A stretch of 64,000 bases of DNA from RPQJ01 sp963823535 (GTDB lineage: Bacteria > Pseudomonadota > Gammaproteobacteria > Steroidobacterales > Steroidobacteraceae), in NCBI GenBank assembly GCA_963823535.1, contig CAWGLZ010000006.1, positions 806,001 to 870,000 of the forward strand. Direction: 5' to 3'. Below, piece by piece: positions 59,741 to 64,000 of the stretch. A program made the position numbers and the translations under genes. Numbering within the stretch: position 1 is the stretch's first letter; each line of letters opens with the position of its first letter. The notes beneath the pieces were generated by a model. That model saw only the letters and a program-made list of their open reading frames with translations. It searched no databases and was not told the DNA's origin.

Positions 59741-59893
59741 ATGGGTGAATTCCTGCGCGACCTCTGGCAGTTCATGCGGGTACGCAAGAAGTACTGGCTG
59801 TTGCCGATCATCCTGGTGCTGGTGCTGCTCGGGGGCCTCGTCGTCGTGAGCCAGCAGTCGGCGCTCGCGTCGCTGATCTACACCGTCTTCTGA
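59741..59893 (+). CDS. DUF5989 (SxtK-like) single-helix small protein
   Basis: A 50-residue protein reads MGEFLRDLWQFMRVRKKYW, then a hydrophobic helix (LLPIILVLVLLGGLVVVSQQ) and ends SALASLIYTVF. The EFxxFMRxRKKYWLLPI pattern is diagnostic of the DUF5989 family. The ATG follows the SxtJ-like stop codon directly (TGAATG), so translation is coupled. It is too short for most ORF cut-offs. Function unknown. Confidence 0.85.
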   Translation: MGEFLRDLWQFMRVRKKYWLLPIILVLVLLGGLVVVSQQSALASLIYTVF

Positions 59894-59973
59894 GTCCGGA
59901 CAGCCGCGCTGCGACCGCGCGGTAGTCCCGTCCGGAAAAGTTCTGACAAGGGTTTGTTCAGGGTTGATTTTTT

Positions 59974-59992
59974 GCGTTGCACCGTGCAACGC
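59974..59992. promoter_or_regulatory. Perfect 9-1-9 palindrome, candidate operator for the amylase gene
   Basis: GCGTTGCACCGTGCAACGC is a perfect palindrome around a central C, about 56 bp before the amylase ATG. A second, imperfect dyad of similar sequence (GTTGCGGTG ... CACCGC ... GCAAC) follows within 10-35 bp. No U-run follows on either strand, so it is not an intrinsic terminator. A LacI/MalR-type repressor site is likely in this context. Confidence 0.55.
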
Positions 59993-60047
59993 TCGTTAGG
60001 TTGCGGTGTTCCACCGCAGCGCAACTACAACACGGTCGGCGCGGGAG

Positions 60048-61658
60048 ATGCGCAAGAAGAAGGGAGACCAGGGAACGACCGGTCGCTGGCGACCACGGGC
60101 AGCGGTTGGCGGGTTGTCCTGCGTCGTCGCATGTCTTGCGATCATGGGTTGTGCGAGCGCGCCGGCCGGTGCGCCGCCGGGCCCGTCGCCGGCAGCACCG
60201 GTCACGGTCGTGCCACAGCGGGACTGGTCCGATGCCGTCCTCTATTTCGTGATCCTGGACCGGTTTGCCGACGGCTCCGGTGCCAACAACACCAACGTCG
60301 ATCGGCAGAATCCGGGCGGTTTCCACGGCGGCGACTTCGTCGGCCTGGCCGCGCAGATCGACGAGATCGCGGACCTCGGCGCCACGGCGATCTGGATCAC
60401 GCCCGTGGCGCGGCAGATCGACTTCTGCCCACCCGCGCAGGCCCCGACTGGCGTCGCCGTTCCCGGAGGCTGGTTCGAGCACTGCGCGTTCCACGGCTAC
60501 TGGGCAGACGACTACCAGTCGGTCGACCCGCGATTCGGCACGGAAGCCGAGCTCAAACAGCTGGTCGAGGCTGCGCACGCACGCGGCATCAAGGTGCTGC
60601 TCGACGTCGTGTACAACCACGTCGGTTACGGCTCGAAGTACCTGGAGAGCCCGGCCACCGCCGGCTGGTTCCGTACCAAGCCGGTCGAATGCGCGACGGA
60701 CGAGCTGCGCTGCCAGGTGGGGGGGCTGCCCGATTTCCGCACCGAATTGCCCGAAGTCCAGGACTACCTGCTCGACGCGCAACTCGGCCTCGCCGCGCGT
60801 ACCGGACTCGACGGTTTCCGGCTCGATACCGTGAAGCACGTCGAGCACGAATTCTGGCAGCGCCATCGTCTCGAAACGCGTCGCCGGGTCAGTCCGGACT
60901 TCTTCCTGCTGGCCGAGGTCTGGGGTGGGTCCGCGACCGTCCTGGACGCTTACTTCGCCAGCGACGAGATGGATGCGGGCTTCGACTTCACGTTCAAGGG
61001 CAGCTGCGAGAGTTTCGTGCAGGGCAAGGGACGCACCATCGCGTTCGCGTCCTACCTGGAGAAGCGCCACAAGGTCCGCGACGGTTACCAGCTCGCGCAC
61101 TACCTCTCCTCGCACGACGAACCGATGGCGCTCCACAACCTCGGCGGCGACAAGGACGCGTTCCGGCTCTGTGTCGCGCTGCAGATGACCTCGCTCGGCA
61201 TTCCCACGATCTACTACGGGGAGGAAGTCGGGCGGACGGGCAGCGTGTGGCCGCTCAACCGCAACGACATGCCCTGGGGTGCACGTGGCGTACTGCCCGG
61301 CAAGGGCGTGAAGCGTGACGAGGACCTGCGCGCCTATTACCGCAGGCTCATCGATCTGCGACGCAGCCACCCGGCGCTGTCGCGCGGCGAATTCACGCGA
61401 TTGTCGTCGGACGGCGACCTGCTCGTCTTCGAGCGGTCCGATGCCGAAACCGGCAATCACGTCGTCGTCGCGGTGAACCGTGGCGGCCAGCAGGCGAGTG
61501 CGGCAGTCGACGCGCCGGCCGCCTGGGGTGGCGCGGCCATCGAGGCGATCACGGGGGCCGCCGCGCCGATCGACGCCGGCAAGCTCGCCGTGACCGTACC
61601 ACCGCGCCAGGCGCGCGTGTTCGTTTCAACTACCGACAAACCAGGAACCGGCACCTGA
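60048..61658 (+). CDS. Lipoprotein alpha-amylase family glycosyl hydrolase (GH13)
   Basis: From ATG 60048 the 536-residue protein has a Lys/Arg-rich start, then a lipoprotein signal (VGGLSCVVACLAIMGCAS). The (beta/alpha)8 barrel shows region I DVVYNH, region II GFRLDTVKH with Asp260, region III LAEVWGG with Glu290, and region IV LSSHDEPM with Asp357. A C-terminal beta domain follows. It probably degrades maltodextrins at the cell surface or periplasm. The start is uncertain; a GTG at 60006 is possible but has no better ribosome-binding site. The ABC ATPase gene follows after 4 bp. Confidence 0.92.
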   Translation: MRKKKGDQGTTGRWRPRAAVGGLSCVVACLAIMGCASAPAGAPPGPSPAAPVTVVPQRDWSDAVLYFVILDRFADGSGANNTNVDRQNPGGFHGGDFVGLAAQIDEIADLGATAIWITPVARQIDFCPPAQAPTGVAVPGGWFEHCAFHGYWADDYQSVDPRFGTEAELKQLVEAAHARGIKVLLDVVYNHVGYGSKYLESPATAGWFRTKPVECATDELRCQVGGLPDFRTELPEVQDYLLDAQLGLAARTGLDGFRLDTVKHVEHEFWQRHRLETRRRVSPDFFLLAEVWGGSATVLDAYFASDEMDAGFDFTFKGSCESFVQGKGRTIAFASYLEKRHKVRDGYQLAHYLSSHDEPMALHNLGGDKDAFRLCVALQMTSLGIPTIYYGEEVGRTGSVWPLNRNDMPWGARGVLPGKGVKRDEDLRAYYRRLIDLRRSHPALSRGEFTRLSSDGDLLVFERSDAETGNHVVVAVNRGGQQASAAVDAPAAWGGAAIEAITGAAAPIDAGKLAVTVPPRQARVFVSTTDKPGTGT

Positions 61659-61662
61659 GAAC

Positions 61663-62776
<1,114 letters not shown>

Positions 62777-62807
62777 GTGCCGCGGCGGTGCATCTGGAGT
62801 CAGTCAA

Positions 62808-64000
62808 ATGAGCGGGACCAAGTACGGATTGATCGGCACGGTGTTCGCGGCGGCGCTGGCAAGCGGATTGCTCGCGGGAGCGAGCGCGCGGGCCGCCACG
62901 GACCTCACGGTCTGGCATGCTTACCGCGGTGACGAGAAGGCAGCCTTCGAGAAGGTCGTCGGGATGTACAACGCGAGGCAGACGGACGTCGCCGTCAGGA
63001 CGCTTGCCGTGCCCTACGACGCGTACGCCGACAAGATCACCGCCTCCGTCCCGCGCGGCAAGGGTCCCGACGTCTTCATCTTCGCGCAGGACCGCCTCGG
63101 CGGCTGGGTCGAAGCCGGGGAGACGATCGAGCCGATCGATTTCTTCGTCGACGACAAGGTCGTCTCGCAGCTCGTGCCGGGAATGATGCCGGCGATGACC
63201 TATCGCGACACGATCTATGGCCTGCCTCTCAACTACAAGAGCATCGCCATGATCTACAACACGGCGATGGTGAAGACCCCGCCGAAGACCACGGGCGAGC
63301 TCATCAAGGTGGCGAAGGGCCTCACCAACGTGCCGTCAGGGCGCTTTGGTCTCGCCTACGAGTACTCCAATTTCTTCTTCCACGCGGCCTTGATGAACGC
63401 CTTCGGCGGGCAGGTGTTCGCGCCGGGGCCGAAGCCCGTGATCGACTCGCCGCAGAACGTGTCGGCCGTGAAGACCATGCTCAAGTGGTACAAGGAAGAC
63501 GGCATCCTGCCGGCCGACCCCTCCTCGACGCTGATCGCGAGCCTGTTCAACGAAGGCAAGGCGGCCATCGTGTTCTCCGGGCCCTGGTTCCTGGGGGAGG
63601 TCCAGGACAAGGTCAAGTACGCGATTGCCCCGCTGCCGACCGTGGACGAGGCGGGCGGCAAGCCGATGCGGCCCTGGCTCACCGTCGAAGGGGTGTACGT
63701 TTCCGCCGGCTCGAAGCACAAGGACGCGGCCTACGCGTTCGCCGAGTATCTCGTGACCACCGAGGCGGCGCTGGTGCTCGCGCTCGAGGGTGGGCAGCTG
63801 CCGACCAACAAGGCCGCCTACGCGGATCCGCGCGTCGCGAAGAACCCGACGCTGCAGGGATTCCGCAAGCAGCTCGACACCGCCGTGCCGATGCCGAACT
63901 ACGCCGAGATGACCTTGATGTGGTCCCCCGTGACGACGGCGATGAACAAGATCGTGAAGGGGTCGGCGACGCCCGAGGTGGCCTTGAAGGAGGCACAGGC
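62808..64000 (+). CDS. Maltose/maltodextrin-type ABC transporter substrate-binding protein (3' end outside window)
   Basis: An ATG at 62808 starts a signal peptide (LIGTVFAAALASGLLAGASA) and a family-1 solute-binding protein: TVWHAYRGDEKAAFEKVV, GPDVFIFAQDRLGGWVEAG, YGLPLNYKSIAMIYNT, KAAIVFSGPWFLGE and SAGSKHKDAAYAFAEYL. These match MalE-type proteins. No stop occurs before the edge, so at least 397 codons are visible and the C-terminus is missing. The permease genes would be expected downstream. It lies 31 bp after the ATPase gene. Confidence 0.9.
   Translation, partial: MSGTKYGLIGTVFAAALASGLLAGASARAATDLTVWHAYRGDEKAAFEKVVGMYNARQTDVAVRTLAVPYDAYADKITASVPRGKGPDVFIFAQDRLGGWVEAGETIEPIDFFVDDKVVSQLVPGMMPAMTYRDTIYGLPLNYKSIAMIYNTAMVKTPPKTTGELIKVAKGLTNVPSGRFGLAYEYSNFFFHAALMNAFGGQVFAPGPKPVIDSPQNVSAVKTMLKWYKEDGILPADPSSTLIASLFNEGKAAIVFSGPWFLGEVQDKVKYAIAPLPTVDEAGGKPMRPWLTVEGVYVSAGSKHKDAAYAFAEYLVTTEAALVLALEGGQLPTNKAAYADPRVAKNPTLQGFRKQLDTAVPMPNYAEMTLMWSPVTTAMNKIVKGSATPEVALKEAQ

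Overview
The window is about 64 kb of GC-rich DNA from a gammaproteobacterium. The main evidence is the order rsmG-parA-parB-atpIBEFHAGDC-glmU-glmS, typical of Gammaproteobacteria, together with a short Hsp20 next to Lon, RimO and an FmdB-like protein. Family-level placement (Xanthomonadales/Nevskiales/Steroidobacterales-like) is a guess.

Layout. (1) 1-5.3 kb: the C-terminal part of a membrane-bound M1 peptidase, then rsmG, parA and parB. A PagL-like lipid A deacylase gene lies antisense between parA and parB. (2) 5.3-12.8 kb: an AT-rich leader and the complete F1Fo ATP synthase operon, closed by a terminator. (3) 12.8-19 kb: a secreted protein of unknown function, glmU, an S9 peptidase and glmS. 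GlmU and GlmS both act in UDP-GlcNAc synthesis. (4) 19-24 kb: an accessory patch with a possible IS scar, a TolB/TPR protein, and a minus-strand series of small envelope genes, two of which are broken by frameshifts. (5) 24-40 kb: housekeeping and stress genes: DUF4870-like protein, slyD, an L,D-transpeptidase, rimO, an FmdB-like protein, pirin, GST, SDR, MATE pump, MscS-type channel, a CbiM-like membrane protein, hsp20-lon, a methyltransferase and a lipoprotein. (6) 40-64 kb: an alpha-glucan region: glgP, glgB, an aldo/keto reductase, glgX, a giant lipoprotein pullulanase, a lipoprotein alpha-amylase, an MsmK/UgpC-type ABC ATPase and a MalE-like binding protein that runs off the window.

How region 6 may work: the surface pullulanase and amylase would cut external starch or glycogen, the binding protein and ATPase (permeases presumably beyond the window) would import oligosaccharides, and GlgP, GlgX and GlgB would turn over internal glycogen. 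In the middle of this region (53.8-59.9 kb) is an unrelated-looking module: two paralogous membrane-anchored SGNH-hydrolase/TPR genes facing each other, then an O-carbamoyltransferase, an SxtJ-like membrane protein and a 50-residue DUF5989 protein. This resembles the sxtI-sxtJ-sxtK order of saxitoxin loci. Its substrate is unknown, and it is the best candidate here for an undescribed system.

Five apparent single-base frameshifts occur in the window: two in a lipoprotein gene, one in a membrane gene, one in the carbamoyltransferase and one in the ABC ATPase. They may be real lesions or uncorrected assembly errors. Reads are needed to decide.
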